A DNA stretch of 64,000 bases from Psychromonas sp. B3M02 (lineage in GTDB: Bacteria > Pseudomonadota > Gammaproteobacteria > Enterobacterales > Psychromonadaceae): NCBI RefSeq assembly GCF_003318165.1, contig NZ_QOCB01000097.1, forward strand, positions 1 through 64,000, read 5' to 3'. The translations under genes and the position numbers were made by a program. Below are positions 29,922 to 40,032 of the stretch, in pieces; position 1 is the first letter of the stretch; every line of letters starts with the position of its first letter. The notes beneath the pieces were generated by a model that was not told where the DNA came from, ran no database searches, and worked only from the letters and a program-made list of their open reading frames with translations.

Positions 29922-31526
29922 TTAATTCAGATCTTGTTTAATGGCATTTTGAAAGTTAATACCGGTTAATGGATTAACTTCTACGTTTAAAATTGTTTTA
30001 GCAATTGCATCTAATCTTAAAACATGTGCGATGGGCAGATAAGGTCTTTGCTCTTGGATTTGGTCTTGTATTTGGTAATAATTTCTAATGCGTTGAGCAA
30101 AGTTACTCTCAGTTAATGATTTATCCAGTAACGCTTGTGTTTTTGCATCACACCAGTAACTAGTATTACCTGTTTCTGGGGTTGAGTGACAGCTCAATAG
30201 TGGTCTAAAAATACTGTCAGGGTCTTTTATATGGACATTAATCCCAGTTAGGTACATATCATAATCACCCCTGTTGAGATGCTCCTGTAAACCATTATCG
30301 TTCACGCTGACAATCTTACTTTGCACACCAATGGCTAATAAATTAGCTTGAATTAATTCCGCTGTTTTATGGAAGTTTGGGTTAAATACATTAGCGCCAT
30401 CGGGCAATACTATCTGTAGCGTTTGAGAAAAATCATATTGTGCAGTGATTAACTCTTTTTTAGCTTGTTCTGGATTAAATAGTGTCTCATTAAAGCGTGG
30501 TTTTAATGCCCATGACTGCTTACTTAATAGCGTGTCGGTTTGTGTTGCGCTCTGAAAATAGACGGCTTGTAAAATAGTTTCTGTATCGATTGCTTTAGCT
30601 AATGCGCGTCGGATTTGAGGCGCTGCGACTTTTTCAGCTTTAGTATTAAATGCAAGTAAGGAAATATTAGCTGTTGATTTGCTATTTAAGCTAATATTTT
30701 TATTTTGGCTAATGGTCTCTAATTGACTCGCAGCAGGGTAAGAGATGGCATCACATTCACCTGATAAGAGCTTTGCATAACGTTTAGTTGCACTGGGATT
30801 AGTGAAGAAGATAAGGTCGTCTATATTACCCAATGAGTGCCAATACTGCTGGTTTTTTTGATAACGAATGGTGCCATTACTATCATAACTTTTAAAAGAG
30901 AATGGCCCTGTGCCGATAGGTTTAAAGTCGATCTGTTCTGGTTGACCTTGTGTCATTAGTTGCTCTGCATATTCCGCCGAATGTATGACGGCATAGTGCG
31001 CAGCTAGATTAGCAAGTAATGTCACATCTGGTTTTGATAAAACAAACTCAACGGTGTGATCATCAATTTTGTTAATAGAAGATAATAATTCAGTGAAAGG
31101 GTGGTTATAGAAATAATTCACCGTTTTGTTGTTGATAATATGGTAAGGGTGCTGATGATCAAACATACGATTAAAGCTAAACAGTACATCGTCAGCATTA
31201 AAATAACGGCTAGGGGTAAAATAATCGGTTTGATGAAAGCTCACATTCTCACGCAAAGTAAAACGATAGCGCAATTTATCTTCACTTTGTTGCCAGCTGG
31301 TGGCTAAATCGGGAATAAACTCATTGGTATTAGGATCTATTTTTACCAAACGACTAAACAATTGATGTGTAGTGGCATCTAAACTGGCTATGTCGTCACT
31401 TATTTGCGGATTGAATGATGTCGGTTGACTATCAGTACAATAGATAAGCGTATTTTGTGTTAATGTTTTGTTTTGGTAACAACCACTTAGGGTAGCAATC
31501 AAAGACAATAAGCAAATTAAACGCAT
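29922..31526 (-). CDS. sapA: SapA, ABC transporter substrate-binding lipoprotein
   Basis: A 534-residue family-5 solute-binding protein. Conserved SapA blocks are visible: TSWQQSEDKLRYRFTLRENV, FNADDVLFSFNRMFD, PIGTGPFSFKSY, SGECDAISYPAASQL and DPDSIFRPLLSC. The N-terminus MRLICLLSLIATLSGCYQNK is a lipoprotein signal with lipobox LSGC, so it is probably membrane-tethered; E. coli SapA has an ordinary cleaved signal. First gene of sapABCDF, 124 bases after the MATE gene on the same strand, where a promoter may lie. Confidence 0.93.
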   Translation of the reverse strand: MRLICLLSLIATLSGCYQNKTLTQNTLIYCTDSQPTSFNPQISDDIASLDATTHQLFSRLVKIDPNTNEFIPDLATSWQQSEDKLRYRFTLRENVSFHQTDYFTPSRYFNADDVLFSFNRMFDHQHPYHIINNKTVNYFYNHPFTELLSSINKIDDHTVEFVLSKPDVTLLANLAAHYAVIHSAEYAEQLMTQGQPEQIDFKPIGTGPFSFKSYDSNGTIRYQKNQQYWHSLGNIDDLIFFTNPSATKRYAKLLSGECDAISYPAASQLETISQNKNISLNSKSTANISLLAFNTKAEKVAAPQIRRALAKAIDTETILQAVYFQSATQTDTLLSKQSWALKPRFNETLFNPEQAKKELITAQYDFSQTLQIVLPDGANVFNPNFHKTAELIQANLLAIGVQSKIVSVNDNGLQEHLNRGDYDMYLTGINVHIKDPDSIFRPLLSCHSTPETGNTSYWCDAKTQALLDKSLTESNFAQRIRNYYQIQDQIQEQRPYLPIAHVLRLDAIAKTILNVEVNPLTGINFQNAIKQDLN

Positions 31527-31650
31527 AGCATTATTTTATTCCATTATGATAATTATAGTGCTCATCGGTATAGGATAAACAATATCAGGGTAACTTAATA
31601 TTTAATAAGTTAATTCAATTATTTACTAAAATCAATCTCACTGATATCAG

Positions 31651-32979
31651 CTAATTATAATCTAACTTACGTTGAATTTGATAGCACAATATAACTGCTA
31701 TCAAAGCAAAGCTAACGCTGCCTAGTGCTTGCCCAACAAGTATGCCATGTGCGCCGTAATAATAAGCACCGATACTTACAAAAGGGATAGTGCCTAGTGT
31801 CATTTTTCCAATATTAAGTAAGGTGGCTAGTTTTGGGTGCCCAACATTATTCAAAAAGGACATGGCAACCAGGTTCATCGCCACAAAAATAAAACTAATG
31901 CAGATATATTGGCAGAAAAAACGCAATAAACTAGCTGTTTCCCCTTTAGCATTAAACAACATCACTACCCACTCTTGAGCAAAGGAAAGTAGTAAAGCCA
32001 CTACTAAAACATAACGAATAATAAAGTTTAAGGCGTGGTTTAGGGTTGATTTAACGCGAGCAAATTGTTGTGCTCCCATATTTTGACTGATGATAGGTCC
32101 AATCGCACCTGGCATAGCAAACAGGATCATGAATATCACAGGGATTAAACGACTGATCACTGCCCATGCTGCAACAATATCTGTGCCTAATTTTGCAATC
32201 TCATAAGTCACATAGAGATGGGTAAGTGGTGTGGCTAACTGGGTAATACAGACAGGAATCGCGACCTTAGTGATATCAGGCATGGCATGTTTAATTCGCT
32301 GGATATCTATTTGAGGAATAAAGTTTGCTTTAGTGAACAGATAATAGATAGCTAACCCAACCATAGTAGCGCGTGCAAGTAACGACGCAAATGCTGCGCC
32401 TTTAATATCTAAATCAAAATAAAATATAAAAAGTGGATCTAATAATAGATTCACTACACCAGCTGAAAGGGTACAGAGCATAGCGACTTTTGCCTTACCT
32501 AAAGCGCGTAAAGTGGCAATAGCTTGCATACCCAATGCAACGATAGGGAAGGTGATAATAGTAATAGTAAGGTAGTCATAAGCGGCCTCTAAAACTAGGC
32601 CTTCGGCACCGATCATTTGTAGTAACATTTTAGCGTTACAAAACACTAAGAGACTTAACAGCAGACTGATAATAATAGTGATCAAATAACTGGCCATTGC
32701 GCTATGTTGAGCGGATTGATATTGTTTTTGGCCAATTTGCCGCGCAACAACTGCAGAGTTAGCAATCATCATGGCAATGGTAAAAGAGGTGGTAAAAAAT
32801 AAAATAGCAGCTGCGTAAGCAATGGCCGAAAGTAAATGCGGCTGTTTTAATAAACTGATGAAGTAGATATCGATTAAATCCACAATAAAAAAGACACTTA
32901 ACCCAACTACGTTGGTCAGTGCCATTTTTATAATGTGATGGGAGACATCACCTTGTGTAAATTTAGCGGTTAAGGGCAT
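31651..32979 (-). CDS. MATE-family multidrug efflux transporter
   Basis: A 442-residue protein with 12 hydrophobic segments in two homologous halves, typical of MATE (Na+ or H+ antiport of cationic drugs). The first half has VDLIDIYFISLL in helix one and SAVVARQIGQKQYQSAQHS after helix two; the second has MPGAIGPIISQNMGAQQFARVK. The substrate is unknown. It starts two bases after the yfhL ferredoxin stop, apparently in the trhP-yfhL operon, with sapA following. Confidence 0.9.
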   Translation of the reverse strand: MPLTAKFTQGDVSHHIIKMALTNVVGLSVFFIVDLIDIYFISLLKQPHLLSAIAYAAAILFFTTSFTIAMMIANSAVVARQIGQKQYQSAQHSAMASYLITIIISLLLSLLVFCNAKMLLQMIGAEGLVLEAAYDYLTITIITFPIVALGMQAIATLRALGKAKVAMLCTLSAGVVNLLLDPLFIFYFDLDIKGAAFASLLARATMVGLAIYYLFTKANFIPQIDIQRIKHAMPDITKVAIPVCITQLATPLTHLYVTYEIAKLGTDIVAAWAVISRLIPVIFMILFAMPGAIGPIISQNMGAQQFARVKSTLNHALNFIIRYVLVVALLLSFAQEWVVMLFNAKGETASLLRFFCQYICISFIFVAMNLVAMSFLNNVGHPKLATLLNIGKMTLGTIPFVSIGAYYYGAHGILVGQALGSVSFALIAVILCYQIQRKLDYN

Positions 32980-32981
32980 GC

Positions 32982-33230
32982 TTAACTAACATGTAAATTT
33001 GCAAATTTATCAAGTAATTGCTCTTGTGTCTCAATATGCTGTGGGTCAGTAATAATGCAATTTATTGGGCAAACTGCAACACAGGTTGCTTTTTCGTAAA
33101 AGCCCACGCATTCGGTACACAAATCGGGATTGATTTCGTATATCTCTGCGCCAAATGTGATCGCTTCGTTAGGACATTCGGGATCACACATATCGCAGTT
33201 GATACACGTTTCTTCGATTAATAATGCCAT
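32982..33230 (-). CDS. yfhL: YfhL-family 4Fe-4S dicluster ferredoxin
   Basis: An 82-residue ferredoxin with two [4Fe-4S] motifs, CINCDMCDPECP and CTECVGFYEKATCVAVCP; the insert in the second motif is characteristic of the YfhL/Alvin group. The start is the ATG at 33230, giving MALLIEETC, which matches the family; the frame extends ten codons upstream into trhP. One base separates it from the trhP stop. In E. coli YfhL is linked to the tRNA hydroxylase TrhP, so cotranscription here supports a shared role as its electron donor or cluster partner. Confidence 0.93.
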   Translation of the reverse strand: MALLIEETCINCDMCDPECPNEAITFGAEIYEINPDLCTECVGFYEKATCVAVCPINCIITDPQHIETQEQLLDKFANLHVS

Positions 33231-33231
33231 A

Positions 33232-34575
33232 TTATTTACTGTGCGGCTGACGGGTATCATTACCCTGAGTTAAGTTACGCATTAATAAACCATGGTTTAA
33301 ATCTATCTCTTTAGGAATCGGCATAAATAACGTGTGACCAGAGCCTGGTGCAACATCTACTAGTTCGCCTTTACGGTTTTGCAATGCTTCAAGCTTAAAG
33401 TTGATATTACCCTGCGGTGTCATTAATTCTAACTTATCACCCACTAAGAATTTGTTTTTAACGTTCACTTCAGCCAAACCATTATTATCACGACCGATTA
33501 TCTCACCAACAAATTGTTGAGTCTCACTCATAGAATAACCAAAATCGTAATTTTGATATTTATCATGTGTGTGTCGGCTTAAAAAACCTTCAGTGTATCC
33601 ACGGTGTGCTAAATTTTCTAAGGATGACATTAATAAAGGGTCAAAAGGTTTACCAGCAATCGCATCATCCATGGCTTTACGATAAATTTGTGCGGTACGT
33701 GCGCAGTAATAAAAACTTTTGGTACGGCCTTCAATTTTCAAAGAGTGTACGCCCATCTTTAATAAGCGCTCAACATGTTGAATTGCACGCAAATCTTTAG
33801 AGTTCATAATGTAAGTACCATGCTCATCTTCATAAGCAGGCATATATTCACCGGGGCGGCCTTGATCCTGTAGAAGGAACATTTGATCCGTAGGTTGACC
33901 TTCTCCTAAAGTGGGTTCAACAGGTTGAATCGCGACTACATCGCCGGTTTCATTTTGTGTTGCTTCATGGGCATCGTATTTCCAGCGACAAGAGTTAGTA
34001 CAAGTTCCTTGGTTCGGATCTCGTTTATTGATGTAGCCTGATAATAGGCAGCGGCCTGAATAGGCCATACATAACGCGCCATGTACAAATACTTCTATTT
34101 CTATTTCTGGACAGTGAAAACGGATATCTTCAATTTCATCCAGTGAAAGCTCACGAGATAGGATCACACGTTCAATCCCTTGTTTATACCAGAATTTAAC
34201 CGTCGCCCAATTTACTGCGTTAGCCTGCACACTTAAATGGATTGGCATATCAGGGAATACTTCACGTACCATCATGATTAAACCTGGATCAGACATGATC
34301 AATGCATCTGGTTTTAAATCAACCACAGGTTTCATATCGCGAATAAAGGTTTTTAATTTAGAGTTATGTGGTTGTATATTACATACAACGTATAATTTTT
34401 TACCTTGAGCATGTGCTTCGTTAATACCAATTTGTAATTTTTCAAGATTAAATTCATTATTACGAACACGTAAAGAGTAACGGGGTTGACCGGCGTAAAC
34501 TGCATCTGCACCATATGCAAAAGCGTAACGCATGTTTTTTAAAGAGCCTGCTGGCGATAATAGTTCAGGTTTCAT
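33232..34575 (-). CDS. trhP: tRNA 5-hydroxyuridine hydroxylation protein TrhP (YegQ), U32 family
   Basis: A 447-residue U32-type protein. Despite the old label peptidase, YegQ/TrhP acts with prephenate in oxygen-independent hydroxylation of U34 in tRNAs. MKPELLSPAGSLKNMRYAFAYGADAVY opens the TIM-barrel; the cluster-binding Cys lie in FVHGALCMAYSGRCLLS and GTCTNSCRW, and KIEGRTKSFYY is the second family block. The ATG at 34575 has GAGGGA before it and gives the known start; an upstream ATG at 34599 would add eight residues. It leads the trhP-yfhL-MATE operon, divergent from proQ. Confidence 0.95.
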   Translation of the reverse strand: MKPELLSPAGSLKNMRYAFAYGADAVYAGQPRYSLRVRNNEFNLEKLQIGINEAHAQGKKLYVVCNIQPHNSKLKTFIRDMKPVVDLKPDALIMSDPGLIMMVREVFPDMPIHLSVQANAVNWATVKFWYKQGIERVILSRELSLDEIEDIRFHCPEIEIEVFVHGALCMAYSGRCLLSGYINKRDPNQGTCTNSCRWKYDAHEATQNETGDVVAIQPVEPTLGEGQPTDQMFLLQDQGRPGEYMPAYEDEHGTYIMNSKDLRAIQHVERLLKMGVHSLKIEGRTKSFYYCARTAQIYRKAMDDAIAGKPFDPLLMSSLENLAHRGYTEGFLSRHTHDKYQNYDFGYSMSETQQFVGEIIGRDNNGLAEVNVKNKFLVGDKLELMTPQGNINFKLEALQNRKGELVDVAPGSGHTLFMPIPKEIDLNHGLLMRNLTQGNDTRQPHSK

Positions 34576-34841
34576 CGGTCCCTCTAGGTTAAAAATCAAA
34601 CAAAATAACTTATAAATAATGTGGAGATTCTACTTGTTTTTACAAAAAAGGGGTAGAAGAAGTGGATAAACATTAACTATTCATAATAAATATCATTAAA
34701 TTAGCTGGAATAAGCGGCTAGAGCGATAATTCGTTTCACATTTAATAAACGCATCATTATACTACTGAATAATTTTCTTAATGATAATCAGAGATTTACT
34801 CTGGCTATCTTTCAACATCGTTTTTAAATATTAGGTTTTAC

Positions 34842-35471
34842 ATGGAAAACACAGAAAAGTTTACAAATAACAAACAAATCATTGCCTTCTTAACAGAACA
34901 GTTTCCAGCTTGCTTTATTGCTGCATCTGAGTCTGCAAAACCATTAAAAATTGGTGTGTTTCAAGAATTAGCGGCTCGTTTAGAAGATGAACCTCGTGTA
35001 AGCAAAACACAATTACGTGGTGCATTACGTCAATACACAATGAGCTGGCGCTACCTACACTGCGTTAAAGCAGGTGCTAAGCGTGTTGATTTAGACGGTG
35101 TTGAAGGTGATGAAGTATCACAAGAACATGCTGACCATGCTCAACAGTCACTAAAAGAAAGTAAAGAAAAAGCATTCGCAAATAAAAAGAAAAACGATGC
35201 GGCTAAAACGCCAAATCGTGCAGCTAAAAAAGTGGCTATTCCAAACCGTAAAAAAGAAGCACCAAAAAAAGCCGCTAAAAAACCTGAGATTGATTTAAGC
35301 CAATACAAAGAAGCTAATCACAATGAACTAAAAGTGTCTCAGCCAGTCAAAGTCTTGCTAGGTAAGTCTCCCGTCTCTGCTACAGTAGTAGAAATCTTAA
35401 AAGAAGAAGTTCAAGTGCAACTAGATTCAGGAATGGTTGTGAAAGTGAAAGCTAAGCATTTAATCGTATAA
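34842..35471 (+). CDS. proQ: RNA chaperone ProQ
   Basis: A 209-residue global RNA-binding protein for sRNAs and mRNA 3' ends. An N-terminal FinO/ProQ domain (about 10-120; ETs with [29 protein letters not shown]) is followed by a Lys/Ala-rich linker (about 120-155) and a Tudor-like C-terminal domain (about 160-209, ending [10 protein letters not shown]). Twelve bases separate it from prc, so they form an operon, as in E. coli. Confidence 0.96.
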   Translation: MENTEKFTNNKQIIAFLTEQFPACFIAASESAKPLKIGVFQELAARLEDEPRVSKTQLRGALRQYTMSWRYLHCVKAGAKRVDLDGVEGDEVSQEHADHAQQSLKESKEKAFANKKKNDAAKTPNRAAKKVAIPNRKKEAPKKAAKKPEIDLSQYKEANHNELKVSQPVKVLLGKSPVSATVVEILKEEVQVQLDSGMVVKVKAKHLIV

Positions 35472-35483
35472 AAGGTCTTTTTA

Positions 35484-37478
35484 ATGAAAAAACTCTTTCG
35501 TCATGTATTAATTTTATCCCAGTTATGTTTTGTTGGGATCACCTTTGCCGCCTCTGATAGTACAACACTAGACGAGATTCCACAGCTTCATCAAGAATCT
35601 CAACATGCAAAAGTGGCGAAAAGAGTGAGTGACTTATTCAGTCGCTCTCATTACAAATATATTCCTCTTAATGATGAATTATCAAAAAAAGTCTTTGACC
35701 GTTACATTGAGCAATTAGATTTTAATAAACAAATCTTTATGCAAAGTGATATCGATGAGATGAAAGCTTACCAATACAGCTTCGATGATAATTTGAAGTT
35801 TGGTCAGTTAGATTCTATCTACGCAATTTACCAGTTAAACCTAACTCGTCGATTCGAACGTTTTACCTACGCACTTTCTTTATTGGATAAAGAGATCACT
35901 TTTGATACAGAGCAATCTTATCAATATGATCGTACTGATGCAGATTGGCCAAAAGATAAAAATGAATTAGATGCGTTATGGCAAGCTCGTGTTAAGTCTG
36001 ATGCATTAACATTAAAACTATCTGGTAAAGAGTGGCCTGAAATTAAAACGTTATTAACTAAACGTTATAACTACTCATTAAAATACCTAACGCAAACTGA
36101 AAGCGAAGATGTATTCCAAACTTTCATGAATGCATATGCTTACACTATTGAGCCACACACAAGTTACTTATCACCACGTAATGCAGAACGTTTCAAAATG
36201 GAAATGAACCTGTCATTAGAAGGGATTGGCGCAGTGCTTCAGCTTGAAGATGATTACACTATCGTGCGTAGCCTTGTACCAGGCGGTCCGGCTGAAAAAT
36301 CTAAACTATTAGCAAAAGACGATAAAATTATTGGTGTTGGCCAAGAAGGTGAGAAAATCGTAGATGTTGTTGGCTGGCGTTTAGATGACATAGTCGAGTT
36401 GATCAAAGGACCAAAAGGCACCACGGTTCAACTACAAATTTTATCGGGCAAAACAGGTGACGTAAATAAAGTTATCAAGATTGTTCGTGAAGAGATTCAC
36501 CTTGAAGACAGAGAAGCAAAATCTTCTGTTGAAGTGATTGACGGTAAAAATATCGGTGTGATCACTATTCCAAGTTTTTACATCAACTTAAGTAAAGATG
36601 TTGAACGTGAATTATCATCGTTAGCGAAGAAAGATGTTAAAGGCATCGTGATTGACCTTCGTAATAACGGTGGTGGTGCGTTAAGTGAAGCAACTTTATT
36701 AACAGGTCTATTTATTAAAACCGGGCCTGTTGTACAAGTGAGGGATAGCCGTCAAGAGATTTCCGTACAATTTGATGATGATGAAGATGTGTCCTACGAC
36801 GGACCACTTACTATTTTAATTAATCGTAATAGTGCCTCTGCTTCTGAGATCTTTGCTGCGGCGTTACAAGATTACGGTCGCGCAATTATTATTGGTGAGC
36901 AAAGCTACGGGAAAGGGACGGTCCAGCAACATCGTCGTATCGCTCGCTACTATGATACTGACCAAGATGCAGTTGGTTCAGTGCAATACACTATCGCGAA
37001 ATTCTACCGAATCAACGGTGGCAGCACACAAAACAAAGGTGTAGTGCCTGATATTGCATTCCCAACAGCTATCGATCCTAAAGATACAGGTGAAAGTTTA
37101 GCGAAAAATGCTTTACCTTGGGACAATATTAAATCGGCTAAATACAGTAAAGTAGGTGATCTACAAAAAGCGATAGATACATTAGAACAAGAACATCAAC
37201 AACGTATTAAAAAAGAAGTAGAGTTCACTTATTTAGCTGAAGATATTAAAGAGTATCAACTTGAAAAAGATGATAAGAGTGTTTCTTTAATGGAAAAAGA
37301 GCGTGTTGCTGAACGTGAAAAGAATAAAGCTAAAAACCTTATTCGCACTAATGAGCGCCTAAAACGTGCAGGTCTTAAAACGGTTAAATCATTAGATGAT
37401 GTACCCGATGATTTTGAACCTTTGGACGCATTTTTGATTGAAGCAGGGCATATCACTTTGGATTATGCCAACCTGTAA
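35484..37478 (+). CDS. prc: Tail-specific periplasmic protease Prc (Tsp)
   Basis: A 664-residue S41 protease that degrades periplasmic substrates with nonpolar C-termini and, with NlpI, controls the peptidoglycan hydrolase MepS. A signal peptide ends near residue 23. A PDZ domain covers about 240-320 (LEGIGAVLQLEDDYTIVRSLVPGGPA region). The Ser-Lys dyad is Ser452 in NSASASEIF and Lys477 in QSYGKGTV, the same numbers as in the E. coli precursor. A charged helical C-terminal domain follows. Ends at a strong terminator. Confidence 0.97.
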   Translation: MKKLFRHVLILSQLCFVGITFAASDSTTLDEIPQLHQESQHAKVAKRVSDLFSRSHYKYIPLNDELSKKVFDRYIEQLDFNKQIFMQSDIDEMKAYQYSFDDNLKFGQLDSIYAIYQLNLTRRFERFTYALSLLDKEITFDTEQSYQYDRTDADWPKDKNELDALWQARVKSDALTLKLSGKEWPEIKTLLTKRYNYSLKYLTQTESEDVFQTFMNAYAYTIEPHTSYLSPRNAERFKMEMNLSLEGIGAVLQLEDDYTIVRSLVPGGPAEKSKLLAKDDKIIGVGQEGEKIVDVVGWRLDDIVELIKGPKGTTVQLQILSGKTGDVNKVIKIVREEIHLEDREAKSSVEVIDGKNIGVITIPSFYINLSKDVERELSSLAKKDVKGIVIDLRNNGGGALSEATLLTGLFIKTGPVVQVRDSRQEISVQFDDDEDVSYDGPLTILINRNSASASEIFAAALQDYGRAIIIGEQSYGKGTVQQHRRIARYYDTDQDAVGSVQYTIAKFYRINGGSTQNKGVVPDIAFPTAIDPKDTGESLAKNALPWDNIKSAKYSKVGDLQKAIDTLEQEHQQRIKKEVEFTYLAEDIKEYQLEKDDKSVSLMEKERVAEREKNKAKNLIRTNERLKRAGLKTVKSLDDVPDDFEPLDAFLIEAGHITLDYANL

Positions 37479-37499
37479 TGTCGGTTTAAAAATAATTTT

Positions 37500-37528
37500 A
37501 AAAGCCGACTGTTTAGTCGGCTTTTTTA
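37500..37528 (+). terminator. proQ-prc terminator
   Basis: Stem AAAGCCGACT / AGTCGGCTTT followed by a T-run, 22 bases after the prc stop and before fadD. Confidence 0.93.
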
Positions 37529-37546
37529 TGTCTGTAGGAATGACTC

Positions 37547-39205
37547 ATGTATAAGCCTTGGCTTAATAAATATCCCCCCGGCGTCAGTGCTGAAATTAAT
37601 GAAAGCACATTAATCAACCTGGTTGATATGGTCGAAGACACCTTTGAACGCTATCTAGAGCATACAGCGTTTATCAATATGGGGCATGAATTAACTTTTT
37701 CTGAATTAGAGGAAAAATCTCGTCATATAGCTAGCTACTTACAGCATGTAACTAGCTTAAAAAAAGGTGACCGTGTCGCTGTGATGATGCCTAACTTATT
37801 ACAATATCCGATTACTTTACTCGGTATATTAAGGGCGGGGTTAATCGTTGTTACTGTCAATCCTTTATCCACTCCTTTTGAATTAAAGCATCAGTTAAAT
37901 GACTCCGGTGCAAAGGCTATTTTTATTGCTGAGAACTTTGCTCATACCCTACAAAGTATTATTCAAGAAACGAATATTGAACACGTTGTACTGACTAAAA
38001 TTGGTGATGGATTGCCATCATTGAAACGAAAAGTCGTTAACTTTACGGTGGCTTATATTAAACGTATGGTGCCTAAGTTTACACTAAGTAACACCTGTGA
38101 TTATCATGCTGCATTAAAAATAGGTGAGAAAGGCCAATATACTCGTCCTATGATTAGCATTAATGATACCGCTTTTATTTTATATACAGGTGGAACAACG
38201 GGGAGGCCCAAAGGTGTTGCTATGAGCCATCGTAATATGGCAAGTAGTCTTGCTCAAGTTGAAGAGACATTTGGCGCTTGCTTATCTCAAGGAACAGAGT
38301 TATTAGTAACAGCATTGCCTATGTATCATGCATTTGCCTTAAATGTTAATTGTTTCTTTTTTCTAAAGAGAGGAGATTCCAACCTCTTAATTGAGAACCC
38401 AAGAGATATCGATGCTTTTATTGATACCTTATGTAAGTATCAGTTTACTTCAATTACTGGTGTAAACACTTTATTCAATGCATTACTCCACCACTCTAAA
38501 ATCGTGAATGTAGACTTTTCCCATCTTAAATTTACAATTGCTGGAGGAATGCCAACACAGCATAAAATAGCTGAAGATTGGAAAAATATCACAGGTAATA
38601 CCATTATCGAAGGTTATGGACTAACTGAAACAACTGCTATCGTTAGTGTAAACCCTTATAATTTATCTAAACATACGGGGGCAGTAGGCCTACCAATGCC
38701 TAGTACTGATGTGCGCCTGGTGAATGAATTTAATCATATAGTTGAACAACAGAACTGCGTAGGTGAAGTGCAAGTCAAAGGCCCGCAAGTCATGAGTGAA
38801 TATTGGAATAATGCTACCGAAACTGCCGCTGCTTTTGATCAAGGTTGGTTTAAAACGGGTGATATTGGATTGTTCGATAATGAGGGGCTATTGCGTATCG
38901 TTGACCGTAAAAAGGACATGATTTTAGTGTCTGGTTTTAATGTCTATCCTAATGAGATTGAAGAAGCTGTACTGAAATTAGAGGGGGTTTTTGAAGCTGC
39001 AGTGGTTGGCGAAAAAGATAAAGATGGCAATGAAGCGGTTACCTTATTTGTTGTTATTAATAATCTACAATTGTCCATTGATGAGATAAAGACGCATTGT
39101 CGTGATTATTTAACGGGTTATAAACAGCCTAAAACTATAAAAATAGTGGATGACTTACCTAAAAATAATGTAGGTAAAGTATTAAGGCGTCTATTAAAAG
39201 AGTGA
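37547..39205 (+). CDS. fadD: Long-chain fatty acid-CoA ligase (FadD-like)
   Basis: A 552-residue ANL-superfamily enzyme that activates fatty acids via acyl-adenylate to acyl-CoA. The P-loop YTGGTTGRPKGVAMSH, the A5 motif GYGLTETTAIVSVNP, the hinge GLLRIVDRKKDMILVSGFNVYP and the C-terminal catalytic Lys in NNVGKVLRR are present. Length and the N-terminal WLNKYPPGV match FadD (561 residues). No rho-independent terminator follows: only a weak AGCTCA/TGAGCT hairpin at 39211-39228 lies between it and convergent lpxH. No FadR site was identified. Confidence 0.93.
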   Translation: MYKPWLNKYPPGVSAEINESTLINLVDMVEDTFERYLEHTAFINMGHELTFSELEEKSRHIASYLQHVTSLKKGDRVAVMMPNLLQYPITLLGILRAGLIVVTVNPLSTPFELKHQLNDSGAKAIFIAENFAHTLQSIIQETNIEHVVLTKIGDGLPSLKRKVVNFTVAYIKRMVPKFTLSNTCDYHAALKIGEKGQYTRPMISINDTAFILYTGGTTGRPKGVAMSHRNMASSLAQVEETFGACLSQGTELLVTALPMYHAFALNVNCFFFLKRGDSNLLIENPRDIDAFIDTLCKYQFTSITGVNTLFNALLHHSKIVNVDFSHLKFTIAGGMPTQHKIAEDWKNITGNTIIEGYGLTETTAIVSVNPYNLSKHTGAVGLPMPSTDVRLVNEFNHIVEQQNCVGEVQVKGPQVMSEYWNNATETAAAFDQGWFKTGDIGLFDNEGLLRIVDRKKDMILVSGFNVYPNEIEEAVLKLEGVFEAAVVGEKDKDGNEAVTLFVVINNLQLSIDEIKTHCRDYLTGYKQPKTIKIVDDLPKNNVGKVLRRLLKE

Positions 39206-39285
39206 CGATGAGCTCAATTAACTGAGCTATTAACATCGCTTATTCAATATAATTTCTGTAACAAACTTATTTTAATCGAAGAAAT

Positions 39286-40026
39286 TTATTGATGGTAATA
39301 ATCAATAGGTAATACAACCAATTCAGTGCCCTCGGGGTTAGCCTCTACAAAGCTTAGATTTGTATACCAATCTCCAACATCAAAGCGATTACCTGATTGA
39401 CCATTGACTTCAAGTTGATGGTTAAAGGCTTGATGTGTATGCCCATGAATTAATTGCTGAACACCATGGTATTCCATTAAACGAATTACTTCCTGTTCAG
39501 TCACACCCATCATATTATTATTTTTATATTGCTTTTTTGATTGACTTGCAGTGCGAATTTTCCAACCAATACGTTTACGTAAACTCAATGGTAAGCAGTT
39601 AAAAATAAACTGTAAGAAAGGGTTATGGATCACCTTACGCAGACGCTGATAATTCTTATCAAAAAGACATAAAGTATCACCGTGCATGATTAAGGTTTTG
39701 GTACCATACAAATCAATTTCAGTATGCTCTGGTAATAGTGTCATTGATGCTTGTTTGGCATAACGCTTACCAAGCATAAAATCTCGATTACCGTGAATAT
39801 AGTAAATTTTGCAATTATTCTTTTTAGCAAAGCTAGTGAGCTTTTGCGCAACTTCATCCATTAATGGTGTATGTTCATCGTCTCCAATCCAAACTTCAAA
39901 CATATCCCCTAAAATATAGAGGGTTTCAGCATTGGTTGCTTCTTTATCAAGAAAACCAAATAGGGCGTCTGTAATGTGTCGATGATCTTCGCTTAAATGC
40001 AAGTCAGCAATGAATAAAGTGCGCAT
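39286..40026 (-). CDS. lpxH: UDP-2,3-diacylglucosamine pyrophosphatase LpxH
   Basis: A 246-residue Mn-dependent calcineurin-like phosphoesterase that makes lipid X in lipid A synthesis. Metal-binding motifs in order: DLHLSED, LGDMFEVWIGDD, GNRDFMLG, HGDTLC and HGHTHQ. Full length compared with E. coli (240). Six bases downstream of ppiB on the same strand; the lpxH-ppiB-cysS neighbourhood is conserved in enterobacteria. Confidence 0.96.
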   Translation of the reverse strand: MRTLFIADLHLSEDHRHITDALFGFLDKEATNAETLYILGDMFEVWIGDDEHTPLMDEVAQKLTSFAKKNNCKIYYIHGNRDFMLGKRYAKQASMTLLPEHTEIDLYGTKTLIMHGDTLCLFDKNYQRLRKVIHNPFLQFIFNCLPLSLRKRIGWKIRTASQSKKQYKNNNMMGVTEQEVIRLMEYHGVQQLIHGHTHQAFNHQLEVNGQSGNRFDVGDWYTNLSFVEANPEGTELVVLPIDYYHQ

Positions 40027-40032
40027 AATAAT

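Noticed and set aside
39211-39228. Hairpin AGCTCA/TGAGCT between fadD and lpxH as a terminator
   Set aside because: The six-base stem is weak and no T-run follows on either strand.
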